From: Dehalobacter sp. CP
Lineage (GTDB): Bacteria > Bacillota_B > Desulfitobacteriia > Desulfitobacteriales > Syntrophobotulaceae
Direction: 5' to 3'
Assembly (NCBI GenBank): GCA_009910795.1
Contig: VMEE01000018.1
Coordinates: 1-64,000 of the forward strand
Length of the DNA: 64,000 bases
Shown here: piece by piece, positions 63,605-64,000 of the stretch
Layout of the letters: every line of letters starts with the position of its first letter
Position numbering within the stretch: the stretch's first letter is position 1
Program-made: the position numbers and the translations under genes
The notes under the pieces: model-generated
Told to the model about the DNA's origin: nothing
Databases searched by the model: none
What the model saw: only the letters and a program-made list of their open reading frames with translations

Positions 63605-64000
63605 GTGCGCTACGGAATGGTTATTAATCAAAAAAGATGTATCGGATGCGATGCCTGTACCATCGCTTGCAAGCAGGCCAATGGCACCCCTCCGGGCGTA
63701 TTTTGGGGGCATGTTGTGCATAAAGAGACAGGAAAGTATCCCAAAGCCATCATGGAGTATACGCCCTCTTTTATGTATGCATTGCTAAGATCCATCTTGT
63801 GTCAAAGTTTGCCCGACCGGAGCCTCCGTTAAGATAATGACGGAATTGTGCATATCATTGCTGAAAAATGCATCGGCTGCAGGCAATGCCTCGTGGTCTG
63901 CCCGTATGAGGCACGGTGGTTCCAACCCCAAAAACCCCAGGGTTATTACCCGCAAAAAGGATTGTCCCCAAAAGAAAAGGTCGATCTGACCAAATTTACC
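63605..64000 (+). pseudogene. DmsB/NrfC-like 4Fe-4S electron-transfer subunit, frameshifted (runs off window)
   Basis: Starts GTG with GAGGAGG. The frame [20 protein letters not shown] is an intact first Fe-S cluster motif, ending with YTPSF. A one-base shift then gives CMHC, a TAA stop, and [16 protein letters not shown] second shift gives [28 protein letters not shown] up to the window end. So two frameshifts and one stop split a gene that otherwise matches the family across its length. Sequencing error is possible but three defects argue for decay. Confidence 0.8.

Noticed and set aside
1..64000. tRNA, rRNA or CRISPR loci
   Set aside because: No tRNA-like GGTTCGAATCC arms with matching acceptor stems, no rRNA-like blocks and no regularly spaced repeats were seen while reading the gaps.

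Overview
The window looks like a chromosomal segment of an anaerobic, endospore-lineage Firmicute, most likely a Peptococcaceae-type clostridium (Desulfitobacterium/Dehalobacter-like). That is an inference from gene content: a one-chain PurL, a CBS/DRTGG-type pyrophosphatase, a ferredoxin-ASKHA corrinoid-protein activase, YjcZ-like micropeptides, strong GGAGG ribosome sites with frequent TTG/GTG starts, and remnants of a molybdopterin oxidoreductase with an Fe-S subunit. No rRNA, tRNA, CRISPR array or intact transposase was seen.

Layout. 1-3.3 kb: a cell-wall-binding-repeat fragment, a DUF2935 protein, four one-helix micropeptides on the minus strand and a MITE-like palindrome. 3.3-13.9 kb: purL, a NusG-II domain protein, fba, a sensor kinase with a CheA-like Hpt/ATPase layout plus its CheY-like partner, citrate synthase and trmB. 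13.9-21.2 kb: a complete phosphate regulon (pstS, phoP-phoR, pstCAB-phoU) with two nearly identical PhoP-type boxes. 21.2-26 kb: corrinoid activase, DUF445 protein and CBS pyrophosphatase. 26.1-28.3 kb: queDEC behind a preQ1-I-like riboswitch with two terminators. 28.5-34 kb: a structured palindromic element, pgi, a phosphosugar mutase, a membrane protein and a CorA-type transporter. 34-39.1 kb: a signalling block (GGDEF cyclase, LytTR regulator, histidine kinase, receiver-HDOD protein, stand-alone CheA-P2-like domain). 39.1-43.8 kb: a MarR-controlled heterodimeric ABC exporter. 44-47.4 kb: a UBA/DUF4342-like protein, a two-component pair and another micropeptide pair. 47.6-56.3 kb: phosphopantetheinyl transferase, a one-module C-A-T-R nonribosomal peptide synthetase, a membrane histidine kinase and an HD-GYP response regulator. 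56.4-62 kb: GT2-GtrA protein, CbiM/Q/O nickel/cobalt importer and HtrA protease. 62.1-64 kb: decayed genes (antiporter, molybdopterin oxidoreductase, ferredoxin subunit).

The most interesting unit is the ppt-NRPS-kinase-HD-GYP set at 47.6-56.3 kb. The last three genes overlap, so synthesis of a small reductively released molecule (aldehyde or alcohol) is translationally tied to a membrane sensor and a cyclic-di-GMP hydrolase. This suggests an uncharacterised small-molecule signalling system. Elsewhere the window is rich in signal transduction, and several riboswitch, operator and repeat elements can be read directly.
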